Shown: positions 51,935 through 60,329 of the stretch, piece after piece
How the letters are laid out: every line of letters starts with the position of its first letter
How positions within the stretch are numbered: position 1 is the first letter of the stretch
NCBI GenBank assembly: GCA_963803335.1
Contig: CAWDME010000007.1
Coordinates: 434,001-498,000 of the forward strand
DNA length: 64,000 nucleotides
Direction: 5' to 3'
DNA from: DASSUW01 sp963803335
GTDB taxonomy: Bacteria > Actinomycetota > Thermoleophilia > Solirubrobacterales > Solirubrobacteraceae
Notes under the pieces: generated by a model
Told to the model about the DNA's origin: nothing
The model's input: the letters and a program-made list of their open reading frames with translations, nothing else
Database searches by the model: none
Translations under genes and position numbers: made by a program

Positions 51935-53010
51935 CCCCGTGCCCCCTCCGCGCGCTTGCGGATGTAGTTGTTGACGAGCACCGCGGCGAGCAGGATCACG
52001 CCGAGGAAGAGGAAGCGCCAGTCGGTGTTCCAGCCCGAGAACTGGATGCCGATGAACGCCATGCCGATGATCGTCGCGCCGAGCGACGCGCCGATCGCCG
52101 AGCCGAAGCCGCCGGTCAGCACACAGCCGCCGACGACCGCGGCGATGATGTACTGGAACTCCTCGCCGACGCCTTGGCCGGCCTGGGTGGAGGCGAGCCG
52201 CAGCGCGATCATCACCCCGGTCAGGGCGGCCACGAACGACGTCGTCATGAAGAGCCCGATCTTCACGCGCGCGACCGGCACGCCGACGTTGCGGGCGGCG
52301 TTCGCGTCACCGCCGACGCCGAAGATCCAGTTGCCGACGCGGGTGCGAGCGAGCACCCACGTCGCCAGAGCGGTGATGGCGATCCACCACAGCACGGTGA
52401 TGCGGAAGTCGTGCGACGAGAAGCTGCCGCCGAAGATCTTGTTCGCGCTCTCGTAGCCGGCCGCGAGGTCGATCGCGCCGACCGACACCTGGTTGGTGAT
52501 CGCCTTGGTGACGCCGAGGTTGACGCCCTGCAGGATGAAGAACGTCGCCAGCGTCACGATGAAGCTCGGCAGCTTGGTTCGCATCACCATGTAGCCGTTG
52601 AGGAACCCGACCGCGGTCGCGGCGATCAGCGTGAGCACGATCGCCGGCCAGATGTTCATCCCGACCTCGGTCGCGAGGATGCCCATCATCAGGCCGGCCG
52701 AGCCGGTCATCACGCCGGCCGACAGGTCGAACTCGCCGCCGATCATCAGGAGCGCGACGACCACCGAGGGGATGCCGATCGTCGACGCGACGTCGGTCCA
52801 GTTGGCGATGCCGTCGAGCTTGAGGAACAGCGAGTTCTGCGTCCAGAAGAAGATCGCGACGACGACCGCGGCCAGCAGAGCGCCGATCTCCGGCCGCCGC
52901 AGGATGCGGGAAGCGAGGCTGATGTTCGCCAGCCGCTCGTCCGCGACCGGCTGCGGCGGCGGGGCCGCCGCGCCCGTGGGCGCGGCGGCGGGGGTCTGCG
53001 AACCGCTCAT
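51931..53010 (-). CDS. Sugar ABC transporter permease (FrcC/RbsC-like)
   Basis: This 359-residue membrane protein has about ten helices and the RbsC-type motif GGCVLTGGFGSAIGASLGATIIGM near the end, with GIPSVVVALLMIGGEFDLSAGVMTGSAGLMMG in the middle. The first 40 residues are a Pro/Ala-rich cytoplasmic tail. It overlaps the ATPase gene by 4 bases and follows the binding-protein gene by 6. Confidence 0.93.
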   Translation of the reverse strand: MSGSQTPAAAPTGAAAPPPQPVADERLANISLASRILRRPEIGALLAAVVVAIFFWTQNSLFLKLDGIANWTDVASTIGIPSVVVALLMIGGEFDLSAGVMTGSAGLMMGILATEVGMNIWPAIVLTLIAATAVGFLNGYMVMRTKLPSFIVTLATFFILQGVNLGVTKAITNQVSVGAIDLAAGYESANKIFGGSFSSHDFRITVLWWIAITALATWVLARTRVGNWIFGVGGDANAARNVGVPVARVKIGLFMTTSFVAALTGVMIALRLASTQAGQGVGEEFQYIIAAVVGGCVLTGGFGSAIGASLGATIIGMAFIGIQFSGWNTDWRFLFLGVILLAAVLVNNYIRKRAEGARG

Positions 53011-53016
53011 GACGAC

Positions 53017-54018
53017 CTAGCGCGTGCCGGCGTTGGCGAGCTTCTCGACGGTCGCGACGTTGGACTTGTCGACGAAGCCGGGGCCGGTGAGGACCGACTT
53101 GCCGCCGCCAACCGTGTTGGCGTTCGTCTTGAACAGCTTCAGGAACACGATCGGCAGGTAGCCCTGCAGGTATTGCTGCTGGTCGACCGCGAACTCGATG
53201 TCACCGGCCTTGATCCGCTTGATCACCTCCGGGTTGAGGTCGAACGTGGCGAGCTTCGCGTCCGAGCTCGCGCCCTTGATCGCCCCGGCCGTCGCCGCCG
53301 CGATGTCCGGGTTGAGCGCGATCACCGCGTCGTAGGACTTGTCCGCCTGGAGCTTGGACTTGACCTCCGTCTGCGTGGTGGCGATGTCGGCCGTGCCTTT
53401 GACCTGCAGGTTGGTCACGTCGCCGCCGAAGCCCTGCTTGACGCCGTCGCAGCGCTGCTGCAGGCCGATGTTGTTCTGCTCGTGGATGATGCAGAGCACC
53501 TTCTTGGCGCCCTCGGACTTGAAGCGCGCGCCCGCCGCCTGGCCGGCGATCGTCTCGTCCTGGCCCACGTGCGTGATCGCGCCCAGCGCCTGGGACTGGT
53601 CGGCCCCGGAGTTGAGCGTGATGATCGGGATGTTGGCGTCCTTCGCCTTCGCCAGCGAATCCTTGATCGCGTCGGCGTTCGGCACCGACACGGCCAGGCC
53701 GTCGACCTTCTGGGAGACCGCGGCGTCGATCAGCTGCGCTTCCTTCTGCGGGTCGTTGTTGGACGGGCTCCAGACCAGCTGCACGCCCTCGTCCTTGGCC
53801 GCCTGCTCGGCGCCCTTCTTGACCACCGACCAGAACGAGCCCTCGTCGCTGTGCGTGACCATCGCGAACTTGAGGTCGCTGCCCTGGGTCAGGTTGACGG
53901 CCTGCGTGCCGCCTGAGCCCTTGTCGTTCGAGCTGTTGTTGTCGTCGCCGCCGCATCCAGCCACTGTCAGCGCGCCGAGCGCGAGGACGACGACGAGCAA
54001 TCCGACGAGTCGCTTCAT
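53017..54018 (-). CDS. Sugar-binding lipoprotein of the iol ABC transporter
   Basis: This 333-residue type-I periplasmic-binding-fold protein has a lipobox (LTVAGCGG, Cys about 22), a Ser/Asn/Gly linker and a RbsB-like domain (LKFAMVTHSDEGSFWSVVKKGAEQAA, GLAVSVPNADAI, THVGQDETIAGQAAG, LATFDLNPEVIKRIKAGD). It should capture inositol or a related ligand outside the membrane. The start overlaps the iolE end by 4 bases. Confidence 0.93.
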   Translation of the reverse strand: MKRLVGLLVVVLALGALTVAGCGGDDNNSSNDKGSGGTQAVNLTQGSDLKFAMVTHSDEGSFWSVVKKGAEQAAKDEGVQLVWSPSNNDPQKEAQLIDAAVSQKVDGLAVSVPNADAIKDSLAKAKDANIPIITLNSGADQSQALGAITHVGQDETIAGQAAGARFKSEGAKKVLCIIHEQNNIGLQQRCDGVKQGFGGDVTNLQVKGTADIATTQTEVKSKLQADKSYDAVIALNPDIAAATAGAIKGASSDAKLATFDLNPEVIKRIKAGDIEFAVDQQQYLQGYLPIVFLKLFKTNANTVGGGKSVLTGPGFVDKSNVATVEKLANAGTR

Positions 54019-54920
54019 CGCAGGGACACCCTCTCTCTCCGCGGAGCCGCTGTGGACAGGAACTCGATGCTGCGCGCCACATCGAACGCCGGACCGCCAT
54101 CCACCGGTGGCTCCGTGCCGGTGATGGCCAGGTCCTGCTCGAGCACGAGCCAGCGCTCGTACCCCTTTCGCTCGAGGAGCTCGAGGACCTCGTCGAGGCG
54201 CGCATCCCCGTCTCCCAGCGGCCGGAACAGGCCCATCTGCGTGGCCTGGACCAGCGACAGCTCGCCGCCGCGTACCCGGGCGGCAAGCGAGGCGTTCACG
54301 TCCTTGAGGTGCACGTGCCCGATCCGCTCCGCATGGTCGCGCACGAACTGCGCCGGGTCGACGCCGCCGATCAGCAGGTGACCCGTGTCGTAGCACCACG
54401 GCACATCGGTATGGGCGAGCGCCCGTTCGACGTCGGCGGCTGACTCGAGCAGCGTCCCGACGTGGGGGTGGACCACGAGCGTCAGCCCGTCCGCCGCGAT
54501 CAGGTCCGCCAGCTCGCGCAGATGCGCTCCCGCGCGCCCCCAGCCGTCGTCGTCGAGCGGCACCGGTGCGGACCAGCCGGCGTCCTGGACGAGCGCGGCG
54601 ACGAACACGTCGGCGCCGCCGGCGGCGAGCTGAGCGGCCGCACGGCGAGCGGGCTCGTGGTCGCTCTCGCGCACCACGATCGGCACGAACCCGCCGACGA
54701 GGCGCAGCCCGTAGCGGTCGAGCTCGGCGCGGGCGGCGGCGCCGTCCAGCGGCAGCCAGCCCTGCGGCCCGAGCTCGGTGGCGCGCAGGCCCAGCCCCGC
54801 CATCTCCGAGAGCACGCGCTCGGGCGGCAGCTGCAGCCCCCAGCCGGGGACCTCGCAGACGCCCCACGAGATGGGCGCGCCCGCCAGACGTGCGCGATCG
54901 GGGAACTCGGCCTGACCCAT
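54015..54920 (-). CDS. iolE: Inosose dehydratase-like TIM-barrel protein IolE
   Basis: This 301-residue xylose-isomerase-like barrel starts with LAGAPISWGVCEVPGWGLQL, a signature of IolE. Metal ligands are expected in VVHPHVGTLLES, CYDTGHLLIGG and HVHLKDVN. IolE removes water from scyllo-inosose. It is the first gene of the operon, and operator-like repeats lie just upstream. The related IolI/IolH isomerases remain possible. Confidence 0.85.
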   Translation of the reverse strand: MGQAEFPDRARLAGAPISWGVCEVPGWGLQLPPERVLSEMAGLGLRATELGPQGWLPLDGAAARAELDRYGLRLVGGFVPIVVRESDHEPARRAAAQLAAGGADVFVAALVQDAGWSAPVPLDDDGWGRAGAHLRELADLIAADGLTLVVHPHVGTLLESAADVERALAHTDVPWCYDTGHLLIGGVDPAQFVRDHAERIGHVHLKDVNASLAARVRGGELSLVQATQMGLFRPLGDGDARLDEVLELLERKGYERWLVLEQDLAITGTEPPVDGGPAFDVARSIEFLSTAAPRRERVSLR

Positions 54921-54942
54921 CGCTGGTCGCCGACCCTAGTCG

Positions 54943-54956
54943 TTAGCGCGCTCTAA
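54943..54956. promoter_or_regulatory. LacI operator candidate 1
   Basis: TTAGCGCGCTCTAA is a near-palindrome with a CG centre, typical of LacI-family sites, between iolE and the LacI-type gene. It differs in one base from candidate 2, 27 bases away. Confidence 0.65.
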
Positions 54957-54969
54957 TGCAAGGCTTTCA

Positions 54970-54983
54970 TTATCGCGCTCTAA
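54970..54983. promoter_or_regulatory. LacI operator candidate 2
   Basis: TTATCGCGCTCTAA matches candidate 1 at 13 of 14 bases, on the same face and strand with 27 bases between starts. It lies about 19 bases before the LacI start, so it may serve autoregulation. Confidence 0.65.
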
Positions 54984-55001
54984 CTGGAACAATCCCGCGG
55001 C

Positions 55002-56006
55002 GTGCGCCGCGGTTACGTGACGATGGAGGACGTCGCGCGTGAGGCCGGTGTCTCGCGCGCGCTCGTGTCGCTCGTGATGCGCCAGAGCGCCAAGGTGAGC
55101 CCGCAGCGGCGCGAGCTCGTGCTGGCCACCGCGCAGCGGCTCGGCTACCGCCCCAACGCGATCGCCCGGCAGCTCGCGAGCCACACGACCAACACGGTCG
55201 GCATCCTCCTCAACGACCTCCACAACCCGTTCTTCGCGGAGATCGCCAACGGCATCGAGGAGTACGCGTCCGACCTCGGCTATCGGCTGCTCATCATCAC
55301 CGGCGGCCGGCGCCAGCAGCGCGAGCGCGCGATGCTCGAGGCGCTGCTCGAGTACCGCACCGACGGCTTGATCCTCGTCTCGCCGCGCATGAATGGCAGC
55401 GCGCTGGCGGCGGACATCGGCCCGCTGCCGTGCGTGGTCATCGGCCGCCGCGTGCGCAGCACCCAGATCGACTGCGTGATGACCGACGAGGCGCTGGGCT
55501 CGCACGAGGTCATCGAGCACCTCGTCCGGCTCGGCCACGAGCGGATCGTCCACGTCGACGGCGGCCAGGGGGCCGGCGCGGCGCCGCGGCGCTCCGGTTA
55601 CCTGCGTGCGATGGCCGAGGCGGGCCTGCGGCGCACGGCCGAGGTCGTGCCCGGCGACTTCACCGAGGAGGCGGGCGTGGCGGCGGCCGAGAAGCTCCTG
55701 GGCGCGGGCGAGCTGCCGACCGCGGTGTTCGCCGCCAACGACCTCGTGGCCGTCGGGCTGATCGACCGGCTCGAGCAGGACGGCGTCCGCGTGCCCGACG
55801 ATGTCTCGGTCGTCGGCTACGACAACACGTTCGTCGCCGCGCTCAACCACATCCGGCTGACCACGGTCAACCAGCCGCGCCACGAGATGGGCCGCGAGGC
55901 GCTGGCGCTGCTGCTCGAGCGGATCGCCGGACGCAGCGCGCGCGTAGTCCGTTTCCACGAGCCCGTGCTCGTCGAGCGGTCCACGACCGCGGCCCCGCGG
56001 CGATGA
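55002..56006 (+). CDS. LacI-family transcriptional regulator of the iol operon
   Basis: This 334-residue repressor has an N-terminal HTH (TMEDVAREAGVSRALVSLVM) with hinge helix (GYRPNAIARQLASH) and a type-I periplasmic-binding-like ligand domain (TVGILLNDLHNPFFAEIANGIEEYA, PDDVSVVGYDNTFVAAL). It is divergent from the iol operon with two near-identical 14-base sites between, so it very likely represses those genes until an inositol-derived ligand binds. GTG 55002 is used here; ATG 55023 is possible. Confidence 0.92.
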   Translation: MRRGYVTMEDVAREAGVSRALVSLVMRQSAKVSPQRRELVLATAQRLGYRPNAIARQLASHTTNTVGILLNDLHNPFFAEIANGIEEYASDLGYRLLIITGGRRQQRERAMLEALLEYRTDGLILVSPRMNGSALAADIGPLPCVVIGRRVRSTQIDCVMTDEALGSHEVIEHLVRLGHERIVHVDGGQGAGAAPRRSGYLRAMAEAGLRRTAEVVPGDFTEEAGVAAAEKLLGAGELPTAVFAANDLVAVGLIDRLEQDGVRVPDDVSVVGYDNTFVAALNHIRLTTVNQPRHEMGREALALLLERIAGRSARVVRFHEPVLVERSTTAAPRR

Positions 56007-56581
56007 AGCGCGCGCTGGCCGTGACCGCCGTGCTCCTCGGCGGCTGCGGCGGCGCCGAGCCGGCCGCACCGCCACCGCCGCGCGTGCTGCCCGTGCACGT
56101 GCCCGCCGGCGCCGCGCGCCCGGACTTCGACGCCACGGCCTTCGCCGTCGGCCGCGGCCGGGCCGTCACCGTGGCCCACGTGCTGCGCGCCGGGCGCCCG
56201 GTGCTCGTGGCCGCCCGCCGCGCTCAGGTCGTGCGCGTCGACCGCACGCTTGACGTCGCAGTGCTCGCGATCGGCGGCAGCGGGGCCGCGGCGCGTACCG
56301 GGTCGGCCCGAGCCGGACAGCGCGTCACGGTGCGCGTGCTGCGCGGCGGCGCCGTGCGCTCGCTGCGCGCCACCGTGCGCCGGAGGATCAGCGCGCATCT
56401 CGGGCGGGCCGTTCGCCCGGCGCTCGAACTGGGCGCCGCCGTGATGCCGGGCGACTCGGGCGCGCCGGTGGTCGACGCCCGCGGTGGCGTGGTCGGCGTG
56501 CTGTTCGCCCAGGCGGCGGACCGCGACGGCGTCGCCTACGCGCTCGATGCGCGTGCGCTGGGCCCGCTGCTCGCGCCCTGA
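56003..56581 (+). CDS. Trypsin-like serine protease lipoprotein
   Basis: A 192-residue exported protein: lipobox LLGGCGG (Cys about 15), then a small chymotrypsin-fold domain with His in AVTVAHVL, Asp in DRTLDVAVLAI and Ser in MPGDSGAPVVDARGGVVGVLF. It lacks a PDZ domain. It begins within the LacI stop (ATGA) but an involvement in inositol use is not obvious. It overlaps the convergent ligase gene by 46 bases. Confidence 0.85.
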   Translation: MKRALAVTAVLLGGCGGAEPAAPPPPRVLPVHVPAGAARPDFDATAFAVGRGRAVTVAHVLRAGRPVLVAARRAQVVRVDRTLDVAVLAIGGSGAAARTGSARAGQRVTVRVLRGGAVRSLRATVRRRISAHLGRAVRPALELGAAVMPGDSGAPVVDARGGVVGVLFAQAADRDGVAYALDARALGPLLAP

Positions 56582-57708
56582 GGCACGAACTCGTCGGCCA
56601 GCGCCGCGACGAGCCGCTCGAGCGAGCCGGCGCGGGCAGCCATCGCGCGCTGGCGCTCGGCGCCGGGCGTGTGGGCCAGCGCCGGCACGTCCGACAGCTC
56701 GCCGGCGCAGTCGAGCGCCCGCGCGAACGGCGCGCACATGGCGAGCAGCTCCGCGAGGCGGTCGCTCACCAGCGTGCGGGCGGGCGGATCGATGAGCACC
56801 GCCTCCATGCCGTCGCGGGCGGCGACGAAGCGGTTCTCGGCCACCACCTCGGGCGCGTCGGCGGCGGTGGCCTGCCGGGCCGGGCGCTCGGCCTCGACCC
56901 GCACGAGGCATTGCACGAGCGCGGCCAGCGCCGCCGTGTCCTCCACGCGCGTCTGCGCGTCCATCACACGCACCTCAACGGTGCCGAAGGCGGGCTGCAG
57001 CCGCGCGTCCCACCACAGGAACGTCGGCTCGGGGATGGCGTCGCAGCGCACGAGCACGTCGATCGCCTCGACGTAGTCGGCGTAGCTGTCAAAGCGGCGC
57101 GGCACCCCCGTGCGCGGGAACACCTGGAAGGCCGGCGTGCGCGCCGACGCCAGGCCGCTGTCGCGGCCCTGCCAGAACGGCGAGTTGCCCGACAGCGCGA
57201 GCAGCACCGGCAGGTGCAGGCGCAGCGCGTTGAGCGCGCGCAGCGCGGCCTCGGGGTCGGGCACGGCGACGTGCACGTGTAGCCCGAACGTCGGCTCGCG
57301 GCGCGCCAGCTCGCGCATCGACGCGTGGACGAACTGGTAGCGCGCGCCGGGCGACACCTCGACGTGCTCCCAGCGCGCGGTCGGATGCGTCCCGGCCACA
57401 GCAGCGCGCAGGTCGAGCTCGTCGAGCGTCTCGGCCAACTGCTCGCGGAGCTCCGCCAGCTCGGCGACCGCTGCGCCGACGGTGGCGTGGGGATGCGTGG
57501 CCAGCTCGAGCGCGGAGCCGTGCGTCTCGGCACGCGCGCAGGCCGCGACCGGGTCCGGCAGCGCGGCGAGCACGTCCTCGCAGCGCGAGACGGGCAGCCA
57601 GGCGTCCGGCGCGACGAGCATGACCTCCTCTTCCACGCCCACCGTCCACGGCGCTGCCGCGACCTCGCGGTTCCAGTGCGCCCAGCCGGGCAGACCAAAG
57701 TCCGTCAT
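56536..57708 (-). CDS. YbdK-type carboxylate-amine ligase (GCS2 family)
   Basis: This 390-residue ligase joins an amine to a carboxylate using ATP, as in glutamate-cysteine ligase. The family motif TVGVEEEVMLV (about 22-32), HGSALELATHPHATVG, FGLHVHVAVPD, and RVMDAQTRVEDTAALAALVQCLV are all present. It is the last gene of a five-gene operon, starting in the stop of the AsnB-type gene. Given those neighbours it may add a residue to a gamma-glutamyl product; a true glutathione or mycothiol role is not indicated. Confidence 0.9.
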   Translation of the reverse strand: MTDFGLPGWAHWNREVAAAPWTVGVEEEVMLVAPDAWLPVSRCEDVLAALPDPVAACARAETHGSALELATHPHATVGAAVAELAELREQLAETLDELDLRAAVAGTHPTARWEHVEVSPGARYQFVHASMRELARREPTFGLHVHVAVPDPEAALRALNALRLHLPVLLALSGNSPFWQGRDSGLASARTPAFQVFPRTGVPRRFDSYADYVEAIDVLVRCDAIPEPTFLWWDARLQPAFGTVEVRVMDAQTRVEDTAALAALVQCLVRVEAERPARQATAADAPEVVAENRFVAARDGMEAVLIDPPARTLVSDRLAELLAMCAPFARALDCAGELSDVPALAHTPGAERQRAMAARAGSLERLVAALADEFVPQGASSGPSARASSA

Positions 57709-59561
57709 CCGTTCACAGCCTCCCCGCGGTGAGTCCTACCCGCCTTGGACAAACGGCCAAGGCGCGGCGGTCCGGAATCGCCCACCGGTCGAGTGAGCTG
57801 CTGGAGCCAGAGCTCGAGGAGCGCGAGCTGCCACAACGTGCTGCCATCGAGGTTCGTCCTATGAACATTCGGCTCGGCCAGCATCTCATGAACGACTTCA
57901 TCGCGGATAAGACTTCGTGAAAGCGCTGCATCCGACGTCAATGCATCACGCACGAGATCGAGCACCGGCCCCTCAAGATGCGAGAGCGCAGGGACCGGGA
58001 AGTAGCCCTTGGGGCGGTCGATGACCGCGTCGGGCACCACGCCGCGGGCCGCCTGCTTGAGCACGCCCTTGCCGCCGCCGGCGAGCTTGAGCTCGGGCGG
58101 GCAGGCGGCGGCGAGCTCGACGAGTTCGTGATCCAGGAACGGCGTGCGCGCCTCCAGGCCGTGGGCCATCGTCATGTTGTCGACGCGCTTGACGGGGTCG
58201 TCGACGAGCATCACCTCGGCGTCGATCCGCAGGCCGCGATCGACCGGGGTGGCCGCGCCCGGGCGCGCGAACCACTCCGCCGCGAACGTGCGCGACACGT
58301 CCTCGTCGAGCGTCCACTCCGGGTTGAGCAGCGCCGCGATGCCCGCGTGGTCGCGATCGAAGAACGCGCGCGCGTAGGTGTCGAGGCCGGCGTCCGGCGC
58401 GTCGAGCAGCGGCGGGTACCAGTAGTAGCCGCCGAAGACCTCGTCGGCGCCCTGGCCGGACTGCACGACTTTGCGCTCGCGCGCCACGGCCTCCGACAGC
58501 AGCCAGAACGCGACCGCGTCGTGCGACACCATCGGTTCGCTCATCGCCGCGATCGCCTGTGGCAGCGCCTCCACGATCCGCTCCGGCGCCACCCGGATCT
58601 GCCGGTGCTCGGTGCCGAACTCGCGGGCCACGAGGTCCGAGAACTCGAACTCGTCGCCTGCGCGGCCACCAGCGTCCGGGAAGCCGATCGAGAACGTGGC
58701 GAGCCCGCGCTGGCCCTGCTCGGCGAGCAGCGCGACGATCAGCGAGGAGTCGAGGCCTCCCGAGAGCAGGATCCCCACCGGGACGTCGGCCACCATGCGC
58801 CGTCGCACCGCGACGCGCAGCGCGTCGCGCACGGCCTCCCCCCAGTCGGTCGCGGACCAATCGGCGCGGGCCGCATCGCGCGCGAAGGGTGGATCCCACC
58901 AGCGCCGCTCGCGGCGCGTGCCGTCGGGCTCGACGACCAGCACAGTGGCGGGCGGGAGCTTGCGCACGCCGCGCAGGATCGTGCGTGGCGCGGGCACGAT
59001 CGAGTGCCAGCTCAGGTAGTGGTGCAGGGCCACCGGATCGACGGTCGTGTCGACGCCGCCGGCGCGCACCAGCGCGGGCAGCGTCGAGGCCGCACGCAGC
59101 CCGCCGCCCGGTAGGTCCGCGAGGTACAGCGGCTTGACGCCGAGCCGGTCGCGGGCCAGGACGACGCGGCCGGTGTCCTCGCGCAGGCAGAACGCGAACA
59201 TCCCGGCGAGCCGATCGAGCATGCCCCCGCCCCACTGCGCCCAGCCCTTGAGCAGGACCTCGGTGTCGCTGGTCGACGCGAACCGGTGGCCGTGGCCCTC
59301 GAGCTCGCGGCGCAGCTCGACGTGGTTGTAGATGCAGCCGTTGAACACGACCGAGAGGCCGAGCGCCTCGTCGCGCATCGGCTGCGCGCCGCGCTCGGAC
59401 AGGTCGATGATGGCCAGCCGGCGGTGGACGAGGCCGGCGTCGCCGTCGAGCCACAGGCCGTGGCCGTCCGGCCCGCGCGCGCCCAGCGCCGCGCCGATAC
59501 GCTCGAGCGCGGTGCGGTCAGGCCGCCCGCCGGGGCGGACCTCGACGCCGAAGCCGCACAC
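57705..59561 (-). CDS. AsnB-type glutamine amidotransferase (NAGGN-amidotransferase-like)
   Basis: This 618-residue protein has an N-terminal Ntn amidotransferase domain with catalytic Cys2 (MCGFGVEV) and NGCIYNHVELRREL, where ordinary AsnB has NGEIYN; that Cys variant is, from memory, seen in N-acetylglutaminylglutamine amidotransferases. The synthetase domain has the PP-loop LLSGGLDSSLIVAL and GQGADEVFGGYYW. It should amidate a carboxylate using glutamine and ATP. It sits between a class-I amidotransferase-like gene and the YbdK ligase. Ordinary asparagine synthesis is less likely in this context. Confidence 0.87.
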   Translation of the reverse strand: MCGFGVEVRPGGRPDRTALERIGAALGARGPDGHGLWLDGDAGLVHRRLAIIDLSERGAQPMRDEALGLSVVFNGCIYNHVELRRELEGHGHRFASTSDTEVLLKGWAQWGGGMLDRLAGMFAFCLREDTGRVVLARDRLGVKPLYLADLPGGGLRAASTLPALVRAGGVDTTVDPVALHHYLSWHSIVPAPRTILRGVRKLPPATVLVVEPDGTRRERRWWDPPFARDAARADWSATDWGEAVRDALRVAVRRRMVADVPVGILLSGGLDSSLIVALLAEQGQRGLATFSIGFPDAGGRAGDEFEFSDLVAREFGTEHRQIRVAPERIVEALPQAIAAMSEPMVSHDAVAFWLLSEAVARERKVVQSGQGADEVFGGYYWYPPLLDAPDAGLDTYARAFFDRDHAGIAALLNPEWTLDEDVSRTFAAEWFARPGAATPVDRGLRIDAEVMLVDDPVKRVDNMTMAHGLEARTPFLDHELVELAAACPPELKLAGGGKGVLKQAARGVVPDAVIDRPKGYFPVPALSHLEGPVLDLVRDALTSDAALSRSLIRDEVVHEMLAEPNVHRTNLDGSTLWQLALLELWLQQLTRPVGDSGPPRLGRLSKAGRTHRGEAVNG

Positions 59562-59564
59562 GAG

Positions 59565-60329
59565 CTACGCGGCTCGCTGCCCGGTCGCGGCCGCCGCCGC
59601 CTCGACGAGGGCGTCGAACAGCGCCGCGTGGCGGTCGAGGTGCACCAGCGTCTCCACGTGCCACTGCACGCCGAGATACAGCGACTCCCCGTCGCTCTCG
59701 ATCGCTTCGATGATGCCGTCGGGCGCCCAGGCGACCGCCCGCAGGCCGCGCCCGAGCCGGTCCACCGCCTGGTGGTGGAAGGAGTTCACGGGCAGCTCCT
59801 CGGCGCCGACGATGCGGGCCAGCTGCGATCCGCGCTCGATCCGCACGGTGTGCGTCGGCTCGCGGCCCGACGCGGTCTGGCGGTGCGTGACCGACCCGTC
59901 CGTGACGTCCGGCAGATGCTGGTGGAGCGTGCCGCCGCGTGCCACGTTGAGCGCCTGGCAGCCGCGGCAGATGCCGAGGACGGGGATGGCAAGCTGGTCG
60001 GCGCGGCGCGCGACCGCGAGCTCGAATGCGTCGAGGTCGGGTTCGACGGGGCCGAGGTGCGGGTCGGGATCGGCGTCGTAGCCGGCCGGGTCGAGATCCG
60101 GGCCCCCCGACAGGCAGATGCCCGACAGCTGGTCAACGAGCGGTGGGATCGCGCCCGACTCGAGCGGCGGCAGCACCACCGGCAGGCCGCCTGCGGCCTC
60201 CACCGCCCGCGCGTAGACGATCCCGAGCGCCATCTCGGCCTGCGGCGGGTCGCCCTCGGGCAGCGGTTGCGTGCGCCGCGGCATCCGCATCTCGGACGTC
60301 GTGACGCCGATCAGCGGTCGAGCACCCAT
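59565..60329 (-). CDS. Class I glutamine amidotransferase / gamma-glutamyl hydrolase (PuuD-like, peptidase C26)
   Basis: This 254-residue enzyme has the nucleophile elbow LGICRGCQALNVARGG (Cys about 120) and the His-Glu pair in YLGVQWHVETL. PuuD-type enzymes cleave gamma-glutamyl bonds. In this operon it could trim a gamma-glutamyl intermediate or regenerate a free amine. The stop TAG lies three bases before the AsnB-type start, and the start overlaps the ATP-grasp gene by 19 bases. Confidence 0.9.
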   Translation of the reverse strand: MGARPLIGVTTSEMRMPRRTQPLPEGDPPQAEMALGIVYARAVEAAGGLPVVLPPLESGAIPPLVDQLSGICLSGGPDLDPAGYDADPDPHLGPVEPDLDAFELAVARRADQLAIPVLGICRGCQALNVARGGTLHQHLPDVTDGSVTHRQTASGREPTHTVRIERGSQLARIVGAEELPVNSFHHQAVDRLGRGLRAVAWAPDGIIEAIESDGESLYLGVQWHVETLVHLDRHAALFDALVEAAAAATGQRAA

